Shown here piece by piece: positions 33,901 to 42,410 of a stretch of 64,000 nucleotides of DNA (position 1 is its first letter; every line of letters begins with the position of its first letter). Made by a program: the position numbers and the translations under genes. The notes under the pieces were generated by a model. That model did no database searches. It had not been told where the DNA came from and saw only the letters and a program-made list of their open reading frames with translations. The stretch spans positions 310,001-374,000 of the forward strand of contig NZ_JASZYK010000005.1 in assembly GCF_030317035.1 (NCBI RefSeq), given 5' to 3'. The stretch is from Variovorax sp. J22G73 (GTDB taxonomy: Bacteria > Pseudomonadota > Gammaproteobacteria > Burkholderiales > Burkholderiaceae_C).

Positions 33901-36029
33901 CCGCCCACGCGCACCGCGCCTCCCACGCCCGTGTTGTCGACGGTGACGGTGCCCGCGGTCGCGCCGAAGATGGCCACGCTGTCCTGCATCCACGTGGTGT
34001 TGACGCTGCCGGTCGTGTCGGTCCAGCCTTCGGCCGGCGAGCCGGCGCGCCAGGTGCCGCTGCCGCCGCTGACCTTGCCGTCGTTGTAGTCGCCGTTGTT
34101 GCCGCCGTCCCACAGGCCGAGCGACAGGCCCTGGGTGTTGACCAGGTTGACCTGCTTCGAGATGCTGGTCTGCAGCGAGAGGTCGCTGAGGGCCCCCGGC
34201 GCGGTGTTGATCGTCATGCCGGCGTCGGTCAGCGTGCCGGTGTAGTTGATGAGGCGGTACAGCCCCGCGCCGAACTGTCCGCCCGGCGCCTTGACGATGT
34301 TGAGCTTGCCCGCCAGCGTGAGGTCGCCGTTGACGTTGAGCAGGTCGTTGTTCGCGCCACCCCAGACGCCGGCGTCGCCCAGGTCGAAGTCGAGCGAGGA
34401 AGCACCGTCGAGCACGAGGGTGCCGACGCTCATCGGGCCGATGCCGTTGCCCACGGACAGGCGGCCGCCGACGATTTCGACCTGGCCGGAGATGGTGCCG
34501 CCGCCCGTGAGCGTGGCGCCGGCGTTGACCTGCACGTTGCCCGTGCCGGTCGCGCTGCCGCTCGCGTTGTGGATGGACAGCGTGCCGGCGTTGACGACGA
34601 CCGGGCCGGTGTTGGTGCTGGCGGTGTTCAGCACCAGCGTGCCGATGCCGTCCTTCGTCAGCGAGCCGCCGCCCGAGAACGCGCCTTGTATCACCAGCGT
34701 GTCTTTGCCTTGCAGCGCGAGCTTGCCGCCGGTGGCGATGTTCACGTTGTTGTTCAGTGTTCCGACGACCGACGTCCAGTCGAGGCCGCTGGAGCCTGTC
34801 ACCGTCAACGCCCCGCTGCCCAGCCCGGATTCATGGCCGAGCAGCAGGGCGCTGGAGGCCAGCGTGACGCCGCCCGTGAAGCCAGTGTTGTTGCCCGAGA
34901 GGCCGCTGGCAGTGGCGCCGTTGACCACGAGCGAGCCCGCGCCGCTGATGGTGTTCGCAAGCTTGGCGCCGTTCAGCTCCAGCGTGCTGCCCTTGTCGAC
35001 CTGAACGGTGGCAGCGGCGTCGAGGCGAGCCCCCGCGCCGACGCTGAGCGTGCCCTGCGCGACCTGCACGCTGCCCGGCTTGAACGGCGAATTGAGCTGC
35101 GAAGACGTGCGATCGAGCTCCCAGCGGCCGTCGCCGACTTTCACGACACTGCCTTCGAACGTGGTCTCTCCGGTCACCGCGTTGGAATACACGCCGGTGG
35201 TGCCGGCCGCGCCGTCGAGCGTGAGCACCGAGTCCTTGCCCGCGATGTTGAGGTTGCCCTTGATCTGGCCTTCGGTGAACAGGCTCACCTTGTGGCCGCC
35301 GGCGCCGCCGAGGACCACGTGGCCGTTGATCTGGGCTGCGTTGATCAGCGTCGTGGCGGGGCCGGTGTTGATGGCGTTGTTGTCGGCGCCGATGACCGAT
35401 CCCAGCTCGTTGGTGATCTTGGTGGCGCCGACCTTCGAAATGATCGCGTTGAGGCCTTGGCCCAGGATCTGGCTTTTGCCGGTGTTCAGGATCTCGCCGC
35501 CGTTCTGCAGCTCGATGCCGTAGCTGTTCGTGCTGCTGATCGTGCCGCCGTTCGAATTGATGACAGTGCTTGTCGATTTCGCGAGAACGACGCCAAGGTT
35601 GTCGCCGATCGCCTGGCCGCCAAGATTCCGGAAGACGCTGTTGGCGCCGGTCAAAAGCGCGATGCCGCCGCCCTGGATGGTGGCACCGGAAGCGTTGGTC
35701 ACTGTCACGTCGTCCTCAGTCGAAACGACCCCCAACCCCGAAAGTCCTGCGGTCCCAATCACGCCTTCGTTGCGCAATTCGGTGCCGGCCGCGACGAAGT
35801 TGCTGTTGCCGGTCGTGCCCGTACACAGGTTGACGTTGCCGGTCAACACGCAGTTTGCAAACGCGGGCCCCGCCGACCCGAACAGCGCGGCCGCCAGCAG
35901 CACGCCGGACGCGCCGACCCGCGTGGTCACGCTGGAGCCGCTGCGCTTGCCTCGCGCCTTGGCGGTTTCGGAAACGGCCACCCAAGCGCCCGTGGATGTG
36001 TTCCACACGCTGCGGAAATTCGTGTTCAT
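30924..36029 (-). CDS. Large type Va autotransporter with ESPR signal and beta-helix repeats
   Basis: A 1701-residue secreted surface protein. The N-terminus MNTNFRSVWNTSTGAWVAVSE is an extended signal peptide region (ESPR), followed by a hydrophobic core cleaved near AGPAFA. The passenger is a predicted beta-helix with at least four autotransporter-associated strand motifs of the type TLVLTGANTYTGGTTL, plus five tandem 20-21 residue units coded within 32935-33265. The C-terminal about 270 residues form the translocating barrel, ending LGVRVKW with the aromatic final residue needed for outer-membrane assembly. No protease or passenger enzyme motif is visible, so an adhesin or biofilm role is likely. 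GGGGAGA precedes ATG 36029. Confidence 0.88.
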   Translation of the reverse strand: MNTNFRSVWNTSTGAWVAVSETAKARGKRSGSSVTTRVGASGVLLAAALFGSAGPAFANCVLTGNVNLCTGTTGNSNFVAAGTELRNEGVIGTAGLSGLGVVSTEDDVTVTNASGATIQGGGIALLTGANSVFRNLGGQAIGDNLGVVLAKSTSTVINSNGGTISSTNSYGIELQNGGEILNTGKSQILGQGLNAIISKVGATKITNELGSVIGADNNAINTGPATTLINAAQINGHVVLGGAGGHKVSLFTEGQIKGNLNIAGKDSVLTLDGAAGTTGVYSNAVTGETTFEGSVVKVGDGRWELDRTSSQLNSPFKPGSVQVAQGTLSVGAGARLDAAATVQVDKGSTLELNGAKLANTISGAGSLVVNGATASGLSGNNTGFTGGVTLASSALLLGHESGLGSGALTVTGSSGLDWTSVVGTLNNNVNIATGGKLALQGKDTLVIQGAFSGGGSLTKDGIGTLVLNTASTNTGPVVVNAGTLSIHNASGSATGTGNVQVNAGATLTGGGTISGQVEIVGGRLSVGNGIGPMSVGTLVLDGASSLDFDLGDAGVWGGANNDLLNVNGDLTLAGKLNIVKAPGGQFGAGLYRLINYTGTLTDAGMTINTAPGALSDLSLQTSISKQVNLVNTQGLSLGLWDGGNNGDYNDGKVSGGSGTWRAGSPAEGWTDTTGSVNTTWMQDSVAIFGATAGTVTVDNTGVGGAVRVGGVQFMTDGYVINGDALTITAPNTNFRVGDGTGIKIGMTATIDSVIVGAGGLQKDDVDTLVLTGANTYTGGTTLKAGTLSVANDAALGDPAGALTFDGGALKVTGSAFSTLSRGITLGSGGGTLDVADPFNTLAVTSTVGGPGRLVKTGVGTLTLASANTYAGGTSINGGTVNAMVSGALGTGDVAVNGGGGLVFRGTADAGNLSIAMAARDGLINGGYVEFKDKSSAGSATLVTAAGGNVTFADNSTAGNASIENRGGGTTVWDNATAGKAHITNFAGGHTDFLNTGSAGQATLVNETGGLVDFFDTATADQATVINNAGGRVRISLLGANGVSIGSLSGAGNVLLGTKALTTGGLNTDTEVSGVISGNGGSLVKVGTGALTLSGANTYTGGTSLRQGRLNVGHSQALGTGALSMDDDTTLGFSADGVVLANAVKLTGQNDPVIDTGAFSATIAGAISGGGFITKQGTGTLTLSGANTYTGATNVAQGTLKAGAANTFSAASAHSVAAGATLDLAGFNQSVASLANSGTVSLVGAVTGTTLTVNGNYVGNNGVLKLGTALSGTGPSDRLVINGGTASGKTSVQVTNLGGLGALTAGNGIEVVTAQGGATTTAQTTKDAFSLAGGHVDAGAYEYRLYAADASGAGENWFLRSSIPAATSPTSPGAPGVPIVTYRPEASLFASLPSQLRQGNLAMLGDLRKRVGDDDVKGTATAPTGSDRRAWARMLSIDIDIQQGGAVSPNSKGRLTGFQAGTDLLATSNWRAGLYVGQLDGDARVRGFASGIQNLAVGRNDLRSQYVGVYGTYTGDSGFYADAVVQSGRHRYTVEPLLSFGTGGKGNSLLGSIEVGQAFALGGSGWSVEPQLQLIHQHMDLGNSVITGAVVQPQADNGWIARAGVRLKGQLDTGVGTLQPYGRFNVYKTSSGADIARFVNGATTTDIAAPTGGTSSELAGGFTLALSPSTSLYGELGKLWASGGNAKVKSSVNGSLGVRVKW
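32935..33265 (-). repeat. Five tandem 20-21-residue coding repeats inside the autotransporter passenger
   Basis: The protein segment repeats the pattern (S/T)AG-x-A-(T/S/H)-(L/I)-x-N-x-x-GG-x-(V/T)-x-F-x-(D/N) five times, for example STAGNASIENRGGGTTVWDN and ATAGKAHITNFAGGHTDFLN. The spacing of 20-21 residues suits one turn of a right-handed beta-helix. The copies differ in sequence at DNA level, so slippage is not obvious. Confidence 0.75.
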
Positions 36030-36141
36030 CTTGTCTCCCCCTGGTCTTCTCGGCCCCAGAAACGGGGCAAAAGGCGCGAAGCTGAACGGCGCCTGACGGA
36101 ATTGCGGGCGAAGTGTAAGGTTCTGTTGCTTTTTGTCGCTA

Positions 36142-36157
36142 TACCTAAAACTAGGTA
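36142..36157 (-). promoter_or_regulatory. Operator-like inverted repeat TACCTA-AAAC-TAGGTA
   Basis: A perfect 6-base inverted repeat with a 4-base spacer lies 113 bases upstream of the autotransporter start, in an AT-richer stretch (36110-36180). It looks like a dimeric response-regulator or LuxR-type HTH site. The rest of the 185-base interval to the MFS gene (convergent side at 36215) shows no gene. Confidence 0.45.
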
Positions 36158-36214
36158 AGTTCCCTGCCTTCTTACAATTTCCCGGAGCAAGCAAACCGGG
36201 CAATAACTGGGGTA

Positions 36215-37444
36215 TTAACCGGGGCGCGCCACGGTGCCGGCGGTCAGGGGAACAAGGCACATCAACCCGGCCACCACCCAGAAAGCGGCCGGCAAACCGA
36301 CCGCATGCGCCACCAAACCGATGCCCGCGGGCCCCACCAGGATGCCGGCGTAGCCCGCGGTGGTGATGACCCCCACGGCCAGGGCCGGTGGCATGGCGGC
36401 TTGCGTCCCCGCCCTGCGGAACAGCACCGGCACGACGTTGGACGCGCCCAGCCCGATGAGAAGAAAGCCCGCCATCCTGGCCACCGCGCCCGGCGCCGCC
36501 AGCAGCACGACGAAGCCGATCACGGCCAGCACGCCGCTCCCGCGAAGCATGCGCAGGTCGCCGAAGGCCGCGGCGGCCTTGTCGCCCGCGAGCCGGCCGG
36601 CCGTCATGGCGACGGCGAACAGCATGTAGCCGACGCCGCCATGGCTGGAGGCGACGAGGCCGGCGTCGGTGATCAGAAGCGCGCTCCAGTCCAACATCGC
36701 GCCTTCGGCCAGGAAGGCAGCCGCGGCCAGCCCTGCGAGCAACAGCACGATGCCACGCGGCCGCACGAAGAGCGGCCCTTCGACCCGGCCCTGCGCGCCC
36801 GCGAGCAGGCGCGGCCACGCACAGGCCATGGCCGTCGCCATGGCCGCGGCGCAGGCCAGCGTGCCCGCCAGCGGCGCGACGCCCCAGGACAGCAGCGCGG
36901 TCATCGTGGCCGCGCCAGCGAAGCCGCCGATGCTGAAGAGCGCATGAAAGCCCGACATCAACGGCCTGCCCGCGGCCCGCTCCACCTCCACCGCGTGCAC
37001 GTTCATCGCCACGTCGATCGACCCGAGCGCGGCGCCGAAGGCGAACAGCGCGGCGGCCAGCGCCAGGGGCGTCGCGGCGACCGACAGCGTGGGCAGCACC
37101 AGCACAAGGCCGAAGCCGCCGGCCAGGATGACCGGCTTGCTGCCGAAGCGCGCGCTCAACGGGCCGGACGCCAGCATCGCGACGAGCGAGCCGACACCGA
37201 GGCACAAAAGCAGCAAGCCGAGCATGGCCTCGTCGATGGCCAGCCGCTGCCTGGCGAACGGCACGAGCGGCGCCCAGCAGGCGATGCCGAAGCCCGCTAC
37301 CAGAAACGAGAGGCGGGTGCCCACCCGCGCCGCAGCGTCATCGGAAGGCGAGGACGTCTTTTCACGCCGCTTCAGCGGAAGCCCAGGCTGGCCGTTCAAG
37401 CTCCGGCAATGAATGAGATTTTCTAGAAGATCGAAGGGACGCAT
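36215..37444 (-). CDS. Major facilitator superfamily transporter
   Basis: A 409-residue inner-membrane protein with about 12 TM helices (the first near residue 45). It contains the loop 2-3 MFS motif in degenerate form (GPLSARFGSKPVILAGG) and a GSIDVAMNVHAVEVERAAGRPLMSG stretch (read in two parts: GSIDVAMNVHAVEVE and GRPLMSGFHALFSIGG) typical of the YbjJ/fucose-permease-like group. The substrate is unknown. It is divergent from a GcvA-like LysR gene 57 bases away, which likely regulates it. ATG 37444 lacks a clear ribosome-binding site; a start further in, before the first TM helix, is possible. Confidence 0.8.
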   Translation of the reverse strand: MRPFDLLENLIHCRSLNGQPGLPLKRREKTSSPSDDAAARVGTRLSFLVAGFGIACWAPLVPFARQRLAIDEAMLGLLLLCLGVGSLVAMLASGPLSARFGSKPVILAGGFGLVLVLPTLSVAATPLALAAALFAFGAALGSIDVAMNVHAVEVERAAGRPLMSGFHALFSIGGFAGAATMTALLSWGVAPLAGTLACAAAMATAMACAWPRLLAGAQGRVEGPLFVRPRGIVLLLAGLAAAAFLAEGAMLDWSALLITDAGLVASSHGGVGYMLFAVAMTAGRLAGDKAAAAFGDLRMLRGSGVLAVIGFVVLLAAPGAVARMAGFLLIGLGASNVVPVLFRRAGTQAAMPPALAVGVITTAGYAGILVGPAGIGLVAHAVGLPAAFWVVAGLMCLVPLTAGTVARPG

Positions 37445-37500
37445 GCCGGAATGCTAGGGAGCGGTAAGCTGTGCGACTATCGACTTTTATGGCTGGACCC

Positions 37501-38439
37501 ATGAGCTCACCTCATGCCAACGTGCGGCGGCTGCCGTCGCTCAACATGCTGCGCGCCTTCGAGGCGGCGGCGCGGCTGCGCAGCGTGACGCGCGCGGCCC
37601 ACGAACTGAGCGTGACCCAAAGCGCGGTCAGCCACCAGATCAAGGGGCTGGAGGAATGGCTGGGCGTGGCGCTCGTCGCGCGCGAAGGCCGGCAGCTCGC
37701 GCTCACGCCCGAAGGCGCCGCCTACCTGCCGAGCCTGAGCAGCGCCTTCGACCTGCTGGCGGACGCGACCGAGCGCATCGGCCGCACCACGCGGCGCCGC
37801 ACGCTCACGGTCAATGCGCTGCCGACGCTGGCCGCGCAATGGCTCATTCCGCGCCTGGCCGGCTTCTGCGCCCAGGTGCAGGACGCCGACGTGCAACTGG
37901 CCACCACCGTGAGCGTGCTGGACTTCGTGCCCGCGGCGTTCGACGTGTCGATTCGCTGCCTCTCCGCGGACGAGCTGGCCATGCTGCAGGCGCGCCCCGG
38001 ATGGCGCGGCGTGCGCTTCGGAGCCTTCCTGCCCGATGCGCTGACGCCGGTGTGCAGCCCCGCGCTGCTCGCCCGCTCACCCGCGCTGCGCAAGCCCGCC
38101 GACCTGGCCCGCCACACCTTGCTGCACAGCCGCTCGACACCGCTGGTGTGGCGCGACTGGCTGGCGGCCGCGGGCGTGGGCAAGTTGCGCCCGGCGGCCG
38201 AACTGGGGTTCGACCACGCGCACCTCGCGGTGCAGGCGGCCGTGCAGGGCATGGGCTTTGCGCTGGGCAACCCCGACCTGGTGGCGGACAGCGTGGCCGG
38301 CGGCCTGCTGGCCATGCCGTTCAGCGCCTGGACCACGCACGAGAAGGAGTTCTACTGGATTCTTCCGGAGCGCTCGGCGCAGGACGCCGACGCGCTGGCG
38401 TTCTGCGACTGGCTGCAGGCCAGCGGACGCACCGGCTGA
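37501..38439 (+). CDS. LysR-family regulator, GcvA-like
   Basis: A 312-residue LysR protein. The HTH is SVTRAAHELSVTQSAVSHQIKGLEEWLG, typical of GcvA-type regulators (LPSLNMLRAFEAAARLRS precedes it), and the effector domain has TLTVNALPTLAAQWLIPRL and the C-terminal VQGMGFALGNPDLV. The start ATG 37501 (MSSPHAN) matches the usual GcvA N-terminus; ATG 37489 and GTG 37471 are in-frame alternatives. It is divergent from the MFS gene, its probable target. Confidence 0.88.
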   Translation: MSSPHANVRRLPSLNMLRAFEAAARLRSVTRAAHELSVTQSAVSHQIKGLEEWLGVALVAREGRQLALTPEGAAYLPSLSSAFDLLADATERIGRTTRRRTLTVNALPTLAAQWLIPRLAGFCAQVQDADVQLATTVSVLDFVPAAFDVSIRCLSADELAMLQARPGWRGVRFGAFLPDALTPVCSPALLARSPALRKPADLARHTLLHSRSTPLVWRDWLAAAGVGKLRPAAELGFDHAHLAVQAAVQGMGFALGNPDLVADSVAGGLLAMPFSAWTTHEKEFYWILPERSAQDADALAFCDWLQASGRTG

Positions 38440-38470
38440 CGGCGCCGGGCCGGCACGGTCGGCGTCCGAC

Positions 38471-41098
38471 CTAGAAGGTGTACTTGGCCGTCAGCTTGAG
38501 CTTGCGCGGCTCGCCATACACGTCGGTGCCCCACTGGGTCGAATAGCCGATCGCCTGGTAGTACCTCTTGTCGAAGAGGTTGCTCACGTTCAGCTGGATG
38601 TCCAGCTTCGGCGTGGCGCGGTAGCCGACCACCACCTCCGTCACCGCGTAGCTGCCCTGCTGGTTGCGCCACGCGTAGCCGGCGGTGGTGCCGTCGTTGT
38701 AGGCACGGCTTTGCCAGTTGACGCTGCCGCCCACGCGCCAGCGGCTCCACTCGCCGCTGAAGCGGTACATGGTGGAGAACTTCAGCATGTTCTGCGGCGT
38801 TGCCGTGGAAAAGCGCTGGCCGATGCGCGAGGCGGTGGCGTCCCTCACATAGCGCGTGTCGCTGTAGGTGTAGCCGGCGCCAATCTGCCATTGCGGCGTG
38901 AGCGCTCCCTGCACTTCCAGGTCGATGCCCTTGGTGCGCACCAGCCCGGTGGCTTCGGAGCACGAGGTCTCGGGGTAGCTCGGGCAGGCGCTCTGGTCGT
39001 CCAGCACGCGCGAGCGGTTCTTCTGGTCGATCTGGAAATACGCGAGGCTCGCGTTCAGCGTGCCGCCGAGGTATTCGCCCTTCACGCCCACCTCGTAGTT
39101 CTCGCCCACGACGGGCTTGAGGATGTTGCCGTCGATGCCCTTGGACGTCTGCGGACTGAAGATGTCCGTGTAGCTCGCGTACACCGTGTGGTTGCGGTCC
39201 AGGTCGTAGGTGACGCCCGCGTAGCGCGTGACGTTGCGGTCGACCTTGTAGCTGCCCGAGCCGCTGAGGTTCTCGTACTCGTACCAGTCCAGCCGCCCGC
39301 CCAGCAGCAGCTTCCAGCGGTCGGTCAGCTCGAAGTGCGCGGCCGCATAGGCGCTGTCCTGCTTGACGACGGAGGCCGACGGCGTGCCCGTGAACTGCTC
39401 CAGCGGCGCGGTCGTGAGCCACGGGTTCCAGGTGAACACGTTGACGCCTTCGATGGTGGAAGGCGTCAGCTTCTTGCCGTACGAGGTCGACTCCATCGAC
39501 TGGTGCGTCACGCCCGCGACCACCTGGTGCTTGCGCCCCAGCAGGCTGAACGGCCCGGCGACGGACGCGTCGTAGTTCTCGTCGCGATAGTTGTACTTGC
39601 CGCCCCACAGCGACTGGTAGAAGTTGTTGCCGACGTCGCTGGACGAGCGTCGGTACGTGGCCGAGCCCAGCAGGTCGAGGTCGCGCCAGCGCTGCAGGGT
39701 GGCCAGGCGCAGCTTCCAGTCCTCGCCGAAGCCATGCTCGAGAGTGGCGAAGGCGGTGGTGACGCGGTTCTTCGAATACTCCCAGTCGTTGCCGATCAGG
39801 GTAGAGCGCGGCAGGTTAAGGTGCGAGCCCAGGCCCGACAGCGGCATGTCGTACCACCAGTGGTTGGCGTAGTCGGTCTGCCGGTGCGCGCCCACGGTCA
39901 GCGTGGTGCGCTCGCCCAGGTCGGCTTCCAGCACGCCGTAGAAAAGGCCGTGCTTCTGCTTTTCACCGTCGCGGAAAGTGCCCGTGTCCTGGCCGGCGGC
40001 CACCACGCGCCCGCGCAGCGTGCCCGCGGCGTTCAGCGGGCCGCCGATGTCGGCGCTGGCGCCATAGTCGTCCCAGCTGCCGGTGTCGATGCTCACCGAG
40101 CCCTGGAACTCCCGCGTGGGCCGCTTGTGCACCATGTTGATGGCGGCCGAGGGGCTGCCCGCGCCCTGCGCCAGGCCGGTGGCGCCGCGCACCACCTCGA
40201 CGCGGTCGAACAGCGCCAGGCTGGCCTGCGAGGTCGGGATGTAGCTGCTCCAGGTGCTGGTGAAGCCTTCGTACATCACGTTGGCGTTGAAGCCGCGCGC
40301 GGTGAAGTTGGGGCGGCCGGTGCCGTCGGAGTTGCTGACGAACAGGCCCGGCGTGTTGCGCACCACGTCCACGATGCTGGTCATCGCCTGGTCGTCCATG
40401 CGCTGGCGGGTGATGACGGTGGCCGACTGCGGCGTTTCGCGCAGCGACAGGTCGAGCTTGGTCGCGGTCGATGTCGCCGCGGTGGTGTAGCTCTGCGTGC
40501 CTTCGGTCGTGCCGATGCGTTCGGCGTCGGCGGTGACCATCACCGCGGGCAGCGACGACTCGGATGCGGGCGCTGCCGCGGATGCCGCAGATGCCCCGGC
40601 CGACGCATTCGACGAAAAGGGCCTCACCGAATAGGTGCCGTCCGGCTGCCGGATGGCCTGCAGCCCCGTGCCTGCCAGCAAGGCGCCGAACGCGGCTGGC
40701 AAGGCGTAGCTGCCCTTCAGGCCGGGGCTGGCCTTGCCGCTCGTGAGGTCGCCCGAGGCGGTGAGGAAGATGCCGGCCTCCTCGGCGAAGCGGTTCAGCG
40801 TGCCGGCCAGCGGGCCGGCGGGAATGTCGTAGGGGCGGGCTTGCGAGGCACCGGAGGCACCGGAGGCAACGGGGACAACGGGGACGGTGGAAGCAGTGGT
40901 GTTGGCCTGCGCCCGCGCATCGCCGGACCATCCGCCCGCCGCCGCGACCAGCCCGGCAACAGCCAGGTGCACCGCGCGCACGATGGGCCGCACCGGGGAA
41001 TGCACGGCCGGCGATGAATTGCGGCGCGGGAACGGCATGGGCAGCTCGGCGCGCGCGAACGCGGCATCGGCGCCGCGGCTTGGGGGGTTGCAAGGCAT
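38471..41098 (-). CDS. TonB-dependent siderophore receptor with STN signalling domain
   Basis: An 875-residue outer-membrane receptor. After a long N-terminus with a signal-like segment (residues about 42-65), an STN domain spans about 90-170 (ARPYDIPAGPLAGTLNRFAEE, LTSGKASPGLKGSY), then the plug (TATKLDLSLRETPQSATVITRQ, FTARGFNANVMYEGF, VEVVRGATGLAQGAG) and a 22-strand barrel ending in LKLTAKYTF. STN domains signal to FecR-type anti-sigma factors, and FecR and FecI genes lie just upstream, so this receptor likely controls its own expression by cell-surface signalling. The ligand is probably a ferric siderophore. ATG 41098 is chosen from GAGGGA upstream. Confidence 0.88.
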   Translation of the reverse strand: MPCNPPSRGADAAFARAELPMPFPRRNSSPAVHSPVRPIVRAVHLAVAGLVAAAGGWSGDARAQANTTASTVPVVPVASGASGASQARPYDIPAGPLAGTLNRFAEEAGIFLTASGDLTSGKASPGLKGSYALPAAFGALLAGTGLQAIRQPDGTYSVRPFSSNASAGASAASAAAPASESSLPAVMVTADAERIGTTEGTQSYTTAATSTATKLDLSLRETPQSATVITRQRMDDQAMTSIVDVVRNTPGLFVSNSDGTGRPNFTARGFNANVMYEGFTSTWSSYIPTSQASLALFDRVEVVRGATGLAQGAGSPSAAINMVHKRPTREFQGSVSIDTGSWDDYGASADIGGPLNAAGTLRGRVVAAGQDTGTFRDGEKQKHGLFYGVLEADLGERTTLTVGAHRQTDYANHWWYDMPLSGLGSHLNLPRSTLIGNDWEYSKNRVTTAFATLEHGFGEDWKLRLATLQRWRDLDLLGSATYRRSSSDVGNNFYQSLWGGKYNYRDENYDASVAGPFSLLGRKHQVVAGVTHQSMESTSYGKKLTPSTIEGVNVFTWNPWLTTAPLEQFTGTPSASVVKQDSAYAAAHFELTDRWKLLLGGRLDWYEYENLSGSGSYKVDRNVTRYAGVTYDLDRNHTVYASYTDIFSPQTSKGIDGNILKPVVGENYEVGVKGEYLGGTLNASLAYFQIDQKNRSRVLDDQSACPSYPETSCSEATGLVRTKGIDLEVQGALTPQWQIGAGYTYSDTRYVRDATASRIGQRFSTATPQNMLKFSTMYRFSGEWSRWRVGGSVNWQSRAYNDGTTAGYAWRNQQGSYAVTEVVVGYRATPKLDIQLNVSNLFDKRYYQAIGYSTQWGTDVYGEPRKLKLTAKYTF

Positions 41099-41177
41099 GG
41101 AAGGGGTTCCCTCTGACTGGAAAGATTGCAAGGCGAGAGGGTTCGTCGACGGAGCGACCGGCCGCATGAACAGCCAC

Positions 41178-41217
41178 GGTGCGGTGCGGTGCGGCGCGGT
41201 GCGCTGCGGTGCAGTGC
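41178..41217. repeat. Imperfect pentanucleotide repeat (GGTGC)8
   Basis: Eight consecutive 5-base units: GGTGC three times, then GGCGC, GGTGC, GCTGC, GGTGC and AGTGC. It lies 80 bases upstream of the STN-receptor start, in the 280-base gap after fecR. Five-base unit changes in a spacer can alter promoter spacing, but the interruptions suggest it is not rapidly slipping. The rest of the gap contains an AT-rich hairpin-like stretch near 41326-41350 and no gene. Confidence 0.7.
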
Positions 41218-41378
41218 CCTGCCGCGCACCGCGCGGAGGCCACCCGCTGGCCGGCTGCCGTTCGTTCGAACTTCTCTCTCTCACCTGCCAGATCGGACGA
41301 GATGGAAAAACCCGAACCGCTTCAACGAAAAAACTTCAGGTTTTTTTTCGTCATGCCGGACACCGTGCCGCCCGGCCT

Positions 41379-42398
41379 CTACCGGGCCACGATCGTCGTC
41401 CACCAAGGCAGGGTGCGCTGGACGCGAACGGGCAGGTTGCGCTCCAGCATCGCCAGGGCGCGCTCCGGGTCGTGCGCCGGGAAAACGCCCATCACCAACA
41501 GCCCCTCAACCTCCGGTGCCACGCCGATGTGTCCGTGCCGGTAGCGCCCCAGTTCTTCCACCAGCACCGCCAGCGGCACGTTGTCGGCCAGCACCACGCC
41601 GCGGCTCCAGGCCTCGCGCGCCCGGTCCGCGGGCTCGACGGAAGAAATCGATCCGGCATCGAAGCTCGCGCGCTGCCCCGCCTCCACCCGCAGGGCAGCG
41701 CCCGTGGCCGTGCGCACCGCGACCGCGCCTTCGAAGACATCGAGGCGGGTGGCCGCGTCGCTCAGGCGCACGGTGAAGCGCGTTCCGAGCGCCTGCATGC
41801 GCCCGTTGGGCGTGTCGACGAAGAACGGCCGCCGCGCGCCGTCCTTGGCGGTGTCGACCAGGATCTCGCCGGCGCGCAGCGACAGCCGCCGCGCGTCGGG
41901 CTGGTAGTCGACATCGAGCGCGGTGTCGGTGTTCAGCCAGACCTTCGAGCCGTCGGCCAGCCGCAGGTCGCTTCGCTCGCCCGTGCCGGTGTGGTGGTCG
42001 GACCGCAGCGCCAGCAACAGGCCGGGCAAGGGCGTGCAGCGCCAGCCGATCCACCCCGCCAGGCCCGCGGCCAGCACGCCGGCCAGGCCGTTGACTGCCT
42101 GCCTGCGAGTCGATGCGCCATCGAGCACGCCTTTCCGAACGCCCTTCCGCGTGACCTTGCGCGCCACCGTGGCGCCCGCGATCGCCGCGTGGCGGCCACC
42201 GGGACGCAAGGGCTCGAACTTGCTGCTGACCGCCTCGATGTGCAGCCACGCCCTGGCGTTCTCGGGCCGCCCGGCCAGCCACGCCTGCCAGAGCTGGCTG
42301 TCTCGCGCCGTCGCGCTGTCGCCGCGAAGCACGGCGTACCACTCGGCCGCCTGCTCGAGGCTGTCGAAGTCGGCCTGCACCGCGGTGCCGTCAGTCAA
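41379..42398 (-). CDS. FecR-family anti-sigma/sigma regulator
   Basis: A 339-residue single-pass inner-membrane protein. The cytoplasmic N-terminal region (DSLEQAAEWYAVLRGD, then WQAWLAGRPENARAWLHIE) is the FecR sigma-binding domain; a TM helix spans about residues 103-125, and the periplasmic FecR domain follows (DLRLADGSKVWLNTDTALDVDY, PFFVDTPNGRMQALGTRFTV) with a C-terminal STN-binding region. It transduces the receptor's signal to the FecI-type factor. The only in-frame start is TTG 42398, 12 bases after the FecI stop, since an upstream TAG closes the frame. Confidence 0.87.
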   Translation of the reverse strand: MTDGTAVQADFDSLEQAAEWYAVLRGDSATARDSQLWQAWLAGRPENARAWLHIEAVSSKFEPLRPGGRHAAIAGATVARKVTRKGVRKGVLDGASTRRQAVNGLAGVLAAGLAGWIGWRCTPLPGLLLALRSDHHTGTGERSDLRLADGSKVWLNTDTALDVDYQPDARRLSLRAGEILVDTAKDGARRPFFVDTPNGRMQALGTRFTVRLSDAATRLDVFEGAVAVRTATGAALRVEAGQRASFDAGSISSVEPADRAREAWSRGVVLADNVPLAVLVEELGRYRHGHIGVAPEVEGLLVMGVFPAHDPERALAMLERNLPVRVQRTLPWWTTIVAR

Positions 42399-42410
42399 TG
42401 CGTGCCACCG

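Noticed and set aside
30129-36158. A 2009-codon open frame on the plus strand opposite the autotransporter
   Set aside because: It is a GC-rich shadow of the minus-strand gene, with His/Arg/Ala-rich sequence, no domain, and no start context. The minus frame has a signal peptide and a beta-barrel end.
41326-41350. CGAAAAAAC-TTCAG-GTTTTTTTTCG as a terminator between fecR and the receptor
   Set aside because: The stem is A/T only with unequal arms and no GC core. It is more likely a simple A/T tract, so I do not call it.
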